From Rickettsiaceae bacterium (GTDB lineage: Bacteria > Pseudomonadota > Alphaproteobacteria > Rickettsiales > Rickettsiaceae), in NCBI GenBank assembly GCA_028372485.1, contig JAOMYS010000062.1, forward strand, positions 1-6,361: a stretch of DNA of 6,361 nt, in the 5' to 3' direction. The position numbers and the translations under genes were made by a program. Numbering within the stretch: position 1 is the first letter of the stretch; the number at the start of each line of letters is the position of its first letter. The notes beneath the pieces are model-generated. The model saw only the letters and a list, made by a program, of their open reading frames with translations. It ran no database searches and was not told the DNA's origin. Below are positions 1 through 5,959 of this stretch, piece by piece.

Positions 1-31
1 TAGCTCTGTAAGTGACGCTTAAACAAGATAG

Positions 32-108
32 TGGTGGGCCCGGCAGGACTTGAACCTGCGACCACTCCGTTATGAGCGGAGCGCTCTAACCAACTGAGCT
101 ACAGGCCC
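32..108 (-). tRNA. tRNA with CAT anticodon, probably tRNA-Ile2 (lysidine type)
   Basis: A complete 77-base cloverleaf reads on the minus strand. The acceptor stem GGGCCTG pairs with CGGGCCC (one U-G pair), the discriminator is A, and CCA is encoded at 32-34. The D arm is GCTC/GAGC, the anticodon stem CTCCG/CGGAG, and the T arm GCAGG/CCTGC with loop TTCAAGT. The anticodon CAT lies at 72-74. It is not an initiator tRNA: base pair 1-72 is a normal G-C and the anticodon stem lacks the three G-C pairs next to the loop. Between elongator Met and Ile2, the GGGCCTGTAGCTCAG acceptor/D-arm start resembles alphaproteobacterial tRNA-Ile, so I favour Ile2, whose C34 would be modified to lysidine by TilS to read AUA. 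The gene call is certain; the amino acid identity is inferred. Confidence 0.95.
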
Positions 109-115
109 GAAAAGG

Positions 116-121
116 TTTATA
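116..121 (-). promoter_or_regulatory. possible -10 box of the tRNA gene
   Basis: The minus strand reads TATAAA here, seven bases before the first base of the tRNA, which fits a transcript starting at or near the mature 5' end. I find no convincing -35 hexamer at 16-18 bases. The tRNA may instead be made by read-through from plp, which lies upstream on the same strand. Confidence 0.3.
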
Positions 122-155
122 TAGTCAATTTATTTTGAATCGGGATGTCTTTACT

Positions 156-190
156 CTTCGCTCATCTATTATTTATAGGCTTCGCTCATC
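156..190 (-). repeat. two copies of an 11-base direct repeat (GATGAGCGAAG) in the plp-tRNA spacer
   Basis: The word GATGAGCGAAG (minus strand) occurs exactly at 156-166 and again at 180-190, with a 24-base period. The spacer also has weak inverted pairs: CGGGAT at 141-146 with GTCCCG at 199-204, and TAGGC at 176-180 with GCCTA at 194-198. It is the only structure I see between plp and the tRNA. It could be the remnant of a duplicated small repeat or part of an unusual 3' hairpin for plp. No T-run typical of an intrinsic terminator follows. Confidence 0.5.
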
Positions 191-220
191 GTGGCCTAGT
201 CCCGCTTTTATCTAAATTAA

Positions 221-1024
221 CTATATCTTTAATTTTATATTTCCTTTTTCAATCAATTTTGAGATGTAATCATCTACAGCTTTCTGGGATAAGCTATTCT
301 TTATACCAGCTTTTGCTTGATCTTTAGGTGGAATTTTTGCATCACGTGAGTCAAGAAGCTTAATGATATGCCAGCCAAATTGAGTTTTTACAGGGTCTGA
401 AATTTCACCTTTCTTCATAGAGAATGCTTTGCTTTCAAATTCCGGCACAAACTGGCCTTTTATTGCATATCCTAACTCTCCCCCATTAGCTTTTGATCCT
501 TCATCCTTTGAGAACTCTTGTGCAAGAGAAGAGAAGTTTCCTCCTTTGCTGAGTTTTTTACGAATCTCTTTAGCTTTTTCTTCGGTATCCACAAGGATAT
601 GGATCACTTTTATCTCTTTTTGCCCTTTTAGTTTATCCTGAAGTTTTTTATATTCGTCATTTATCATTTTTTCTGTAACAGCAGTTGTAAGGTAACGTTC
701 TATCAGTTCTCTCTGTACAAGCTGTGCTTCTAACGCTTTAAGTTTTTCTTTAAATTCTTCCGACTTCTGGATTCCAAGTTTGACAGATTCTTTTTCAAAA
801 AGCTTTTGGCTTGCATAACCTCTAATCAGATTCTCTTTAATAGTTTTATCCAGTTCTGAAAATTTTTTACCTTTACTTTCAGGTTGCATCTCAAGCAGCG
901 GTCCAAACTGTTTCATGATCTGGTCAGATGTCACATCTCCTTCAGAATATGTGGCTACAACTTCAGCTAAACTATTTGCACTAAAAAACAAAAGTGAAAA
1001 GAAAGTAATTAGTAATTTTTGCAT
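221..1024 (-). CDS. plp: exported parvulin-like peptidyl-prolyl cis-trans isomerase
   Basis: A 267-residue protein that would catalyse cis-trans isomerisation of Xaa-Pro bonds in newly exported proteins, acting in the periplasm. Residues 1-20 form a classic Sec signal peptide: MQK, a Leu/Phe-rich core, then Ser-Leu-Ala before Glu21 as a probable signal peptidase I site. Residues 21-130 are a helical, charged SurA/PrsA-like chaperone segment. Residues about 137-228 are a rotamase (PpiC/parvulin) domain with the expected IHIL motif (His142), the SKDEGSKANGGELG loop (Asp174), the FVPEFESKAF segment and the FGWHII motif (His219). There is a single rotamase domain, unlike E. coli SurA, and no C-terminal membrane anchor. 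The size and layout match the parvulin-like PPIase (plp) of Rickettsia. It is divergent from secA, which fits a shared role in protein export. The ATG start gives the signal peptide directly; only a weak AGG/GGA stretch precedes it. Confidence 0.92.
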   Translation of the reverse strand: MQKLLITFFSLLFFSANSLAEVVATYSEGDVTSDQIMKQFGPLLEMQPESKGKKFSELDKTIKENLIRGYASQKLFEKESVKLGIQKSEEFKEKLKALEAQLVQRELIERYLTTAVTEKMINDEYKKLQDKLKGQKEIKVIHILVDTEEKAKEIRKKLSKGGNFSSLAQEFSKDEGSKANGGELGYAIKGQFVPEFESKAFSMKKGEISDPVKTQFGWHIIKLLDSRDAKIPPKDQAKAGIKNSLSQKAVDDYISKLIEKGNIKLKI

Positions 1025-1064
1025 TTTATGATTCCAACCTAAATTATTTAAGAGTTATTAGAGT

Positions 1065-1093
1065 GTTCTAAAAGGTCAGAGCTATAAAGTCAA
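1065..1093 (-). promoter_or_regulatory. putative sigma-70-type promoter of plp
   Basis: On the minus strand TTGACT (1088-1093) matches the -35 consensus at five of six bases. TAGAAC (1065-1070) matches the -10 consensus at four of six. They are 17 bases apart, and the -10 box lies about 40 bases before the plp ATG. The box lies back to back with the proposed secA promoter. Prediction from pattern only. Confidence 0.45.
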
Positions 1094-1099
1094 TTGCTA

Positions 1100-1130
1100 T
1101 TTACAAAATTATTTGAAAATTTGATAAAAT
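1100..1130 (+). promoter_or_regulatory. putative promoter of secA
   Basis: TTTACA at 1100-1105 matches the -35 consensus at five of six bases. TAAAAT at 1125-1130 matches the -10 consensus at five of six, with a rather long 19-base spacer. The overlapping GATAAA at 1123-1128 gives a 17-base spacer but only four matches. A start near 1137 would leave a leader of about 44 bases. The region is very AT-rich, so chance matches are likely. Confidence 0.35.
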
Positions 1131-1180
1131 ACGATATCTTGACGAGAACAAAGATCAATTAAGTAACAATATATTTGACA

Positions 1181-3898
1181 ATGCTCTCATTACTTACAAA
1201 ATTTTTTGGAACTGCGAATAGTCGTATTGTAAAAAAGTTCCAAAAGGAAATTCAAAAAATCAATGATCTTGAGGAATCCCTTAAAGACTTAACCGATAGC
1301 GAATTACAAGCAAAAACTACTTTCTTTAAACGAAAGCTCTCTGAAGGTAGTACTTTAGACGACATCGCCTACGAAGCATTTGCTGTAGTTAGGGAAGCTG
1401 CAAAAAGAACTTTAAATCAAAGGCATTACGATGTTCAGCTTATTGGTGGTTTGATACTACATAGAGGCATGATTGCTGAAATGAGAACAGGCGAGGGTAA
1501 AACATTGTCCTCTACCTTACCTGTATATCTAAATGCTCTCACAGGAGGCGGTGTGCATGTGGTTACAGCGAATGATTATCTTGCAAAACGTGATTCCGAA
1601 TGGATGGGGCAAATATTTAATTTTCTAGGTCTAACTGTGTCTTGTGTCATAGGTCAGATGGACGATCAAATGAGGAAAGATGCTTATCAGTGTGACATTG
1701 TGTACGCAACTAATAACGAACTCGGGTTTGATTATTTAAGAGATAATATGAAATTTACTGAAGAGTCTCGTGTTCAACGTCCATTTGAGTATGCGATTAT
1801 AGATGAGGTGGACTCAATCTTAATTGATGAAGCTAGAACTCCGCTTATTATATCTGGACCTGTTGATGATAGTACAGATATGCACGGTAAACTTAATGCT
1901 CTAATTACCACATTAACAGCTGGCGATTACGAAATTGATGAAAAGGTAAAATCTGTTACATTGACTGACGATGGTATTAATCATTTAGAAGAAATATTAT
2001 CCAAACATCAGATGATAGTAGAAGGGTCAAGTCTGTATGATTTTGACAATTTAATACTCGTTCATTATACCAACCAAGCACTGCGTGCTCATTTTATTTT
2101 TTCAAGAGATGTAGATTATCTCGTGAAGGATAATAAGGTAATGATTATCGATGAATTTACTGGAAGGGTAATGGATGGAAGGCGCTATTCAGATGGTCTA
2201 CACCAAGCTCTTGAGGCTAAAGAGAATGTGCCAATTCAAAACGAAAACCAAACCCTTGCTTCTATCACTTTCCAGAATTATTTTAGAATGTATCCTAAGC
2301 TATCTGGTATGACAGGTACTGCTATGACGGAAGCAGCTGAGTTAAAAGATATATATAATCTGGATGTAGTGTCTGTTCCAACTCATAATAAAGTTACAAG
2401 GACTGATCATGACGATGAGATTTATGGTACAAAGGATGAAAAATATAATGCTATACTTGAGCGCATAAAGGATTGTCACAAACGAGGGCAGCCTGTTCTA
2501 GTTGGTACTATCAGCATTGAAAAATCAGAGGAAATATCATCGCAGCTAAAAAAAGTTAAAATTAATCACAATGTGTTAAATGCAAAAATGCATGAACATG
2601 AAGCGCATGTTATTGCTCAAGCTGGAAGATATAAAGCGGTAACGATTGCGACAAATATGGCTGGTCGTGGTACGGATATCATGCTTGGTGGTAATCCTGA
2701 TATGATTATAGAGCATGCTATGGCTCAAAAAAACTCAGGAGTAAAAATAGAACAGATTCATGCTGAGGTGCAAGAGGAAAAAAAGAAGGTAATAGAAGCT
2801 GGAGGTTTATGTGTCATTGGAACTGAGAGGCATGAAAGTCGCAGGATAGATAATCAATTGCGTGGTAGGGCAGGGCGTCAAGGTGACCCTGGTTCAACGC
2901 AATTCTTTTTATCTTTAGAAGATGATTTAATGAGGATTTTTGCTTCGGACAGAATATCTGGCGTGCTTCGTACTTTAGGTCTTAAAGATGGTGAGGCGAT
3001 ACATCACCCGATGATCAGTAGATCATTAGAAAAAGCTCAGCAAAAAGTTGAGTCGCATCATTATGAAATTCGTAAAAATCTACTCAAATTTGATGATGTA
3101 ATGAATGATCAACGCAAGATTATTTATGAACAAAGAAACGAAATCATAGCATCGGAGAATGTCGATTCTTTTGTTGAAACTATGTCAGAACAATTAAGCT
3201 CTGATTTGGTGCGCAAATTTATCATGCCAAATTCCTTGAGAGAAGATTGGCAAATAGGTGAGCTGTGTTCTGAGATTCATAGAATTTTTGCTCTTAATTT
3301 ACAGGAAAAGGATTTATCTGAGATCGAAGGGGCTGAAGACGAAGTGTCTGCCTATCTGTACAAAAATGTAAAAGATTCATATGAGACTAAAATATCTAAT
3401 TATGGCGCAGAGGTAATGCATTCTGCGTCTAGATACATACTTCTTACGACTCTTGATCAAGTATGGAAAGATCATTTGCATAACTTAGATTATTTGCGCC
3501 AAGGGATATCTCTTAGGGCTTACGGGCAGAAAGATCCTTTAAATGAATATAAGAGAGAAGCATTTGATTTATTTGAAAAAATGATAGATCACTTACGTGA
3601 GCTATTCATACAAAGAATTTCCCTATTGCATATTGATACTAGCCATATAGATAAGCAAAAAATGGCTCTTGCGAACAAAGAGTTGCAAGAGATGAGTACT
3701 AGTAGACATGATCCTGCATTTGAGAAATATAATGCTGGGACATCGCTTGAAGTAAAAGCGAAGCCTTTTAAGGCGTTTGTGCCTCCTGAGGATCGTGACC
3801 CTAATGACCAAGAAAGTTGGGGGAAAATTTCAAGGAATGAGCCATGTCCGTGTAACTCAGGTAAGAAATATAAACATTGTCATGGAGTAGTAAGTTGA
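1181..3898 (+). CDS. secA: preprotein translocase ATPase SecA
   Basis: SecA (905 residues from ATG 1181) is the cytoplasmic motor that binds preproteins and pushes them through SecYEG by ATP hydrolysis. The sequence is complete. Walker A GEGKT is at residues 104-108 and DEVD (Walker B) at 208-211. The IDEFTGRVMDGRRYSDG segment starts near 323, and GMTGTA is at 376-381. ATNMAGRGTD is near 490-499, and the motif VI region ERHESRRIDNQLRGRAGRQGD lies at about 549-569. The helical wing and scaffold follow, with the conserved LDQVWKDHL near 758-766. The C-terminal zinc-binding tail has Cys889, Cys891, Cys900 and His901 (CxCx8CH), the site for SecB and phospholipid contact. The start at ATG 1181 gives MLSLLTKFFGTAN, the usual SecA N-terminus. 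A TTG two codons earlier (1175) is in frame but adds nothing. No clear Shine-Dalgarno is seen. The end overlaps the next gene. Confidence 0.98.
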   Translation: MLSLLTKFFGTANSRIVKKFQKEIQKINDLEESLKDLTDSELQAKTTFFKRKLSEGSTLDDIAYEAFAVVREAAKRTLNQRHYDVQLIGGLILHRGMIAEMRTGEGKTLSSTLPVYLNALTGGGVHVVTANDYLAKRDSEWMGQIFNFLGLTVSCVIGQMDDQMRKDAYQCDIVYATNNELGFDYLRDNMKFTEESRVQRPFEYAIIDEVDSILIDEARTPLIISGPVDDSTDMHGKLNALITTLTAGDYEIDEKVKSVTLTDDGINHLEEILSKHQMIVEGSSLYDFDNLILVHYTNQALRAHFIFSRDVDYLVKDNKVMIIDEFTGRVMDGRRYSDGLHQALEAKENVPIQNENQTLASITFQNYFRMYPKLSGMTGTAMTEAAELKDIYNLDVVSVPTHNKVTRTDHDDEIYGTKDEKYNAILERIKDCHKRGQPVLVGTISIEKSEEISSQLKKVKINHNVLNAKMHEHEAHVIAQAGRYKAVTIATNMAGRGTDIMLGGNPDMIIEHAMAQKNSGVKIEQIHAEVQEEKKKVIEAGGLCVIGTERHESRRIDNQLRGRAGRQGDPGSTQFFLSLEDDLMRIFASDRISGVLRTLGLKDGEAIHHPMISRSLEKAQQKVESHHYEIRKNLLKFDDVMNDQRKIIYEQRNEIIASENVDSFVETMSEQLSSDLVRKFIMPNSLREDWQIGELCSEIHRIFALNLQEKDLSEIEGAEDEVSAYLYKNVKDSYETKISNYGAEVMHSASRYILLTTLDQVWKDHLHNLDYLRQGISLRAYGQKDPLNEYKREAFDLFEKMIDHLRELFIQRISLLHIDTSHIDKQKMALANKELQEMSTSRHDPAFEKYNAGTSLEVKAKPFKAFVPPEDRDPNDQESWGKISRNEPCPCNSGKKYKHCHGVVS
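3884..3887 (+). promoter_or_regulatory. Shine-Dalgarno site inside the secA end that sets the downstream TTG start
   Basis: GGAG lies seven bases before TTG 3895, ideal spacing. It is inside the last codons of secA, so ribosomes finishing secA would be next to it. An ATG at 3882 is closed by TAG after two codons and cannot be the start. Confidence 0.7.
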
Positions 3899-4614
3899 AG
3901 AAGCCAACTATAGGTATTACATTAGATCTTGCATCAGATAATGACAAATATTCATATTCTTGGGCTCCTTGGTATGCGCTTAGGAGGGACTACTCAAATA
4001 TGGTTGTAAAAGCTGGTGGAATCCCTGTGCTTCTTCCTTATAGTTCTCCCTTTGATGATATTGTTGATACGATAGATGGGTTGATAATTACTGGTGGTGA
4101 TGAGGATATAAATCCTAGATTTTATGGACAAAAAATTATATCAGATAAAGTAAGAACTAATGACATTAGAGCAGAGTTTGAAATAAAGCTTACTAAAAAA
4201 GCGATAGAGCGTGATATGCCGATTTTTGGCATTTGTAACGGGCTTCAGGTTATCAATGTTGTCATGGGAGGAACATTGATTCAGCATATACCAGATACTC
4301 ATAACAGCGATATCAATCATGAACAGCCCCACCCCAAGAATGCTCCAACGCATTCTATCATTATAGAAAAAAATACATTATTTGATGAAATGTCTCCTAC
4401 AGGTGAGATCATGGTAAACACTACTCATCACCAAGCTATAGATAAAATGGGGGATGGGTTGATTGTATCTGCAAAAGCACCAGATGGTATCGTTGAAGCT
4501 ATTGAAGGGACAAGAAATAGATTTGTTATAGGTGTACAATGGCATTCAGAGTATGAGAATTCTAAGTTGGATGCTAATTTGTTCAGAAGACTAATCGAGG
4601 AAAGCTCTGTATAA
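3895..4614 (+). CDS. class I glutamine amidotransferase / gamma-glutamyl hydrolase family protein (peptidase C26, PuuD-like)
   Basis: A 239-residue soluble protein spanning one whole class I amidotransferase domain. The Cys-His-Glu triad is intact: Cys114 in the nucleophile elbow FGICNGLQ, and His217 and Glu219 in VQWHSE. Family C26 marks are LIITGGDEDINPRFYG (residues 63-78) and NTTHHQAI (175-182), which separate it from biosynthetic amidotransferases. Relatives such as PuuD hydrolyse gamma-glutamyl amide bonds, for example gamma-glutamyl-GABA. The substrate here is unknown, and no polyamine genes are nearby. The elbow has Asn (CNG) where PuuD-type proteins often have Arg (CRG). The start chosen is TTG 3895, giving MKKPTIGITLD with a GGAG seven bases upstream. 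Its TTG overlaps the secA TGA by two bases, so coupling to secA translation is likely. A longer version from TTG 3877 would add six poorly motivated residues. The family is sure; the function is not. Confidence 0.9.
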   Translation: MKKPTIGITLDLASDNDKYSYSWAPWYALRRDYSNMVVKAGGIPVLLPYSSPFDDIVDTIDGLIITGGDEDINPRFYGQKIISDKVRTNDIRAEFEIKLTKKAIERDMPIFGICNGLQVINVVMGGTLIQHIPDTHNSDINHEQPHPKNAPTHSIIIEKNTLFDEMSPTGEIMVNTTHHQAIDKMGDGLIVSAKAPDGIVEAIEGTRNRFVIGVQWHSEYENSKLDANLFRRLIEESSV

Positions 4615-4806
4615 TTTTCGTATAGTAATGCCTGGATTTATACCGATGACAGTAAGTAATTTATCATTCTGCACGTGAGCTTTTTAGCGAGCTATATGGA
4701 ATCTCATATCGGTAGAATCAATTTTTATACTTTTAGAAAGATCTCGTATAACTCGCTAAAAAGCTCGTTTACGAGATTACAGGCCGGAGGATTTTCGCAT
4801 AGTAAT
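4614..4806. repeat. near-identical 16-base direct repeats flanking a palindromic insert
   Basis: ATTTTCGTATAGTAAT at 4614-4629 and ATTTTCGCATAGTAAT at 4791-4806 agree at 15 of 16 bases. The similarity continues weakly after each copy (ctggattta at 4632-4640, ttgaattta at 4812-4820). The first copy begins in the stop codon of the amidotransferase gene. The pair encloses the long palindrome, so it may be a target-site duplication or the ends of a small repeated element. No coding sequence is seen between them. Confidence 0.6.
4677..4766. repeat. long imperfect palindrome (28-position stem) between convergent genes
   Basis: GAGCTTTTTAGCGAG at 4677-4691 is the exact reverse complement of 4752-4766. 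The pairing goes inward after one mismatch (4692/4751) as seven more pairs, two of them G-U. After another mismatch (4700/4743) four more pairs follow, ending at 4704/4739. The total is 26 of 28 positions around a 34-base loop. A competing hairpin of eight pairs joins 4741-4748 to 4770-4777. A further seven-base inverted pair is 4641-4647 with 4708-4714. The position between two convergent stop codons suits a bidirectional transcription barrier, but no T-run follows the stem. Its size and form resemble palindromic elements or MITEs, such as those scattered in Rickettsia. Whether it recurs in this genome cannot be seen here. Confidence 0.7.
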
Positions 4807-4827
4807 TACACTTGAATTTACGAGATG

Positions 4828-4839
4828 ATTGAGCTCAAT
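4828..4839. repeat. 12-base perfect palindrome near the tsf 3' end
   Basis: ATTGAGCTCAAT is its own reverse complement. It lies 19 bases beyond the tsf stop codon. Just before it, TTTACGAGAT (4817-4826) repeats 4768-4777 from the palindromic element. The rest of 4615-4858 holds no open frame I would call a gene and no standard intrinsic terminator. Confidence 0.4.
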
Positions 4840-4858
4840 ACAGAGATACAAACACTTC

Positions 4859-5776
4859 TTAGCTTTTTGCAGCTGCTGCAACTTCATCGGCAAAATTGGA
4901 TTCTTCTTTCTCGATACCTTCTCCGATTTCAAGTCTTGCATATGCTTTTAAAGTTATATCAGTTCCAGCTTCCTTTGCAAAATTTGCTACTACCTCTGAT
5001 ATTTTGCTCTTTCCGTCAATTACAAAAGTCTGATCTAGCAATACTATCTCTTCCAAAAATTTGCGAATTCTGCCCTCGATCATTTTTTCAATGATATTGT
5101 CGGGTTTACCAGACGCACGTGATTGTTCTGTAAATATATCTTTTTCCCGTTGTACTAATGCGGGGTCTACAGATTCTTTGTTAAGACATTCAGGTCTTGT
5201 AGCTGCAATATGCATAGCAATTTGCTTTCCAAGTTCAGATAACTTTTCTTTGTCAGCTTTTGATTCAAGTGCTACAAGTACAGAAATTCTGCCCATATTA
5301 TCTTTTATAGCATTATGAACATAAGGCACTATCACTCCATCAGTTATAGAGAGAGACTGCATACGACGTAGATTCAAATTTTCGCCAATTGTTGCCACAT
5401 TTGCTACAATTTCCTCATCCACGGATTTACCAGATTTTACTTTTCTGCCCTTTAACTCTGCTAGATCATTACATGATGTAGCAATCTCTGCCACTTCTTG
5501 TACCATTTGCTGAAAAGTCTCATTCTTTGCAACAAAATCTGTTTCAGAATTAATCTCAACAACTGCAGCCTTGTTTCCGTCAATATGCACCGCTGTGAGA
5601 CCTTCGCTAGCTACTCTGCCAGCTTTTTTAGCTGCAGCTGCAAGACCTTTTGTCCTTAGCCAGTCAATTGCTGATTCAAAGTCTCCATTTACTTCTACAA
5701 GAGCTTTTTTGCAATCCATCATGCCAGCTCCAGTTTTTGCCCTCAAATCTTTTACTAATGATGCAGTTACAGTCAT
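4859..5776 (-). CDS. tsf: translation elongation factor Ts
   Basis: EF-Ts (305 residues) is the cytosolic guanine-nucleotide exchange factor that releases GDP from EF-Tu so it can take up GTP and aminoacyl-tRNA again. The N-terminal UBA-like domain carries LRAKTGAGMMDCKKAL (residues 11-26). The catalytic core motif INSETDFVAKN spans 75-85, with the TDFV that inserts next to the EF-Tu Mg site at 79-82. The two core subdomains follow, with QIAMHIAATRP at 185-195 and the LDQTFVIDGK segment near 247-256. The C-terminus, GEGIEKEESNFADEVAAAAK, is typical of the family. The length fits alphaproteobacterial EF-Ts, and no frame break is seen. The ATG at 5774-5776 gives the usual MTVTASLVKDLR start and has GGAG eight bases before it. 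It lies just downstream of rpsB on the same strand, the standard operon order. The promoter must lie upstream of rpsB, outside the window. Confidence 0.98.
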   Translation of the reverse strand: MTVTASLVKDLRAKTGAGMMDCKKALVEVNGDFESAIDWLRTKGLAAAAKKAGRVASEGLTAVHIDGNKAAVVEINSETDFVAKNETFQQMVQEVAEIATSCNDLAELKGRKVKSGKSVDEEIVANVATIGENLNLRRMQSLSITDGVIVPYVHNAIKDNMGRISVLVALESKADKEKLSELGKQIAMHIAATRPECLNKESVDPALVQREKDIFTEQSRASGKPDNIIEKMIEGRIRKFLEEIVLLDQTFVIDGKSKISEVVANFAKEAGTDITLKAYARLEIGEGIEKEESNFADEVAAAAKS

Positions 5777-5784
5777 TATCTATA

Positions 5785-5788
5785 CTCC
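5785..5788 (-). promoter_or_regulatory. Shine-Dalgarno site of tsf
   Basis: The minus strand reads GGAG eight bases before the tsf ATG. It lies between the end of the possible S2 tail (stop 5810-5812) and tsf, which supports separate initiation at tsf within the operon. Confidence 0.7.
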
Positions 5789-5809
5789 ATTTGTATTTAT
5801 TTTATTCAA

Positions 5810-5959
5810 TTATTTTTTGTCTTGCGCTTCTGTCTTTAAAGACTCTTTAACATTAGTTTTTTCTTGTTCTGAAACAGAGGATTTCTTCACTTTTGACTCT
5901 TCCGTCTTAGCTTCGGATTCTGATTTGTTATCTTTTTCTTTTTTTACGGACTCTTTTTT
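5810..5959 (-). CDS. rpsB: -1 frame extension of S2: 47 extra Lys/Glu/Ser-rich codons
   Basis: After the rpsB TAA (5944-5946), the -1 frame is open from the A-run at 5954-5959 down to a TAA at 5810-5812. It adds 47 residues beginning ESVKKEKDNKSESE and ending TEAQDKK. The composition is highly charged and low in complexity, just like the tail before it (KIEKTAKVSKAKK). S2 proteins with such disordered charged tails are common among alphaproteobacteria. With this extension the gap to tsf shrinks from 167 to 33 bases, normal for this operon. I therefore think the segment is, or until recently was, the true C-terminus of S2. It may be reached by ribosomal frameshifting or polymerase slippage. 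Alternatively the real sequence has seven A's instead of six, or the gene has suffered a one-base deletion. Confidence 0.65.
   Translation of the reverse strand, partial: KKESVKKEKDNKSESEAKTEESKVKKSSVSEQEKTNVKESLKTEAQDKK

Noticed and set aside
156..190. CRISPR-like repeat pair
   Set aside because: Only two 11-base copies with a 13-base gap, no further units and no cas genes; too short for CRISPR repeats and spacers.
145..327. 60-codon open frame on the plus strand
   Set aside because: It runs across the plp spacer and antisense to the plp 3' end, and its Leu-rich product shows no domain or ribosome binding site.
1175..1180. TTG start two codons before the secA ATG
   Set aside because: It adds only Met-Thr before the conserved MLSLLTKFFGTAN start and has no ribosome binding site; ATG 1181 is the standard SecA start.
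3877..3894. Earlier TTG start for the amidotransferase
   Set aside because: It lies seven bases before the GGAG site that instead serves TTG 3895, and it adds six residues unlike the family's N-terminus.
4677..4790. Standard rho-independent terminator
   Set aside because: The stems are AT-rich in the middle and none is followed by a run of T's on either strand, so I list a palindrome rather than a terminator.
4825..5094. 89-codon open frame on the plus strand near the tsf 3' end
   Set aside because: Almost entirely antisense to tsf, with a Leu/Gln-rich low-complexity product; a shadow frame.
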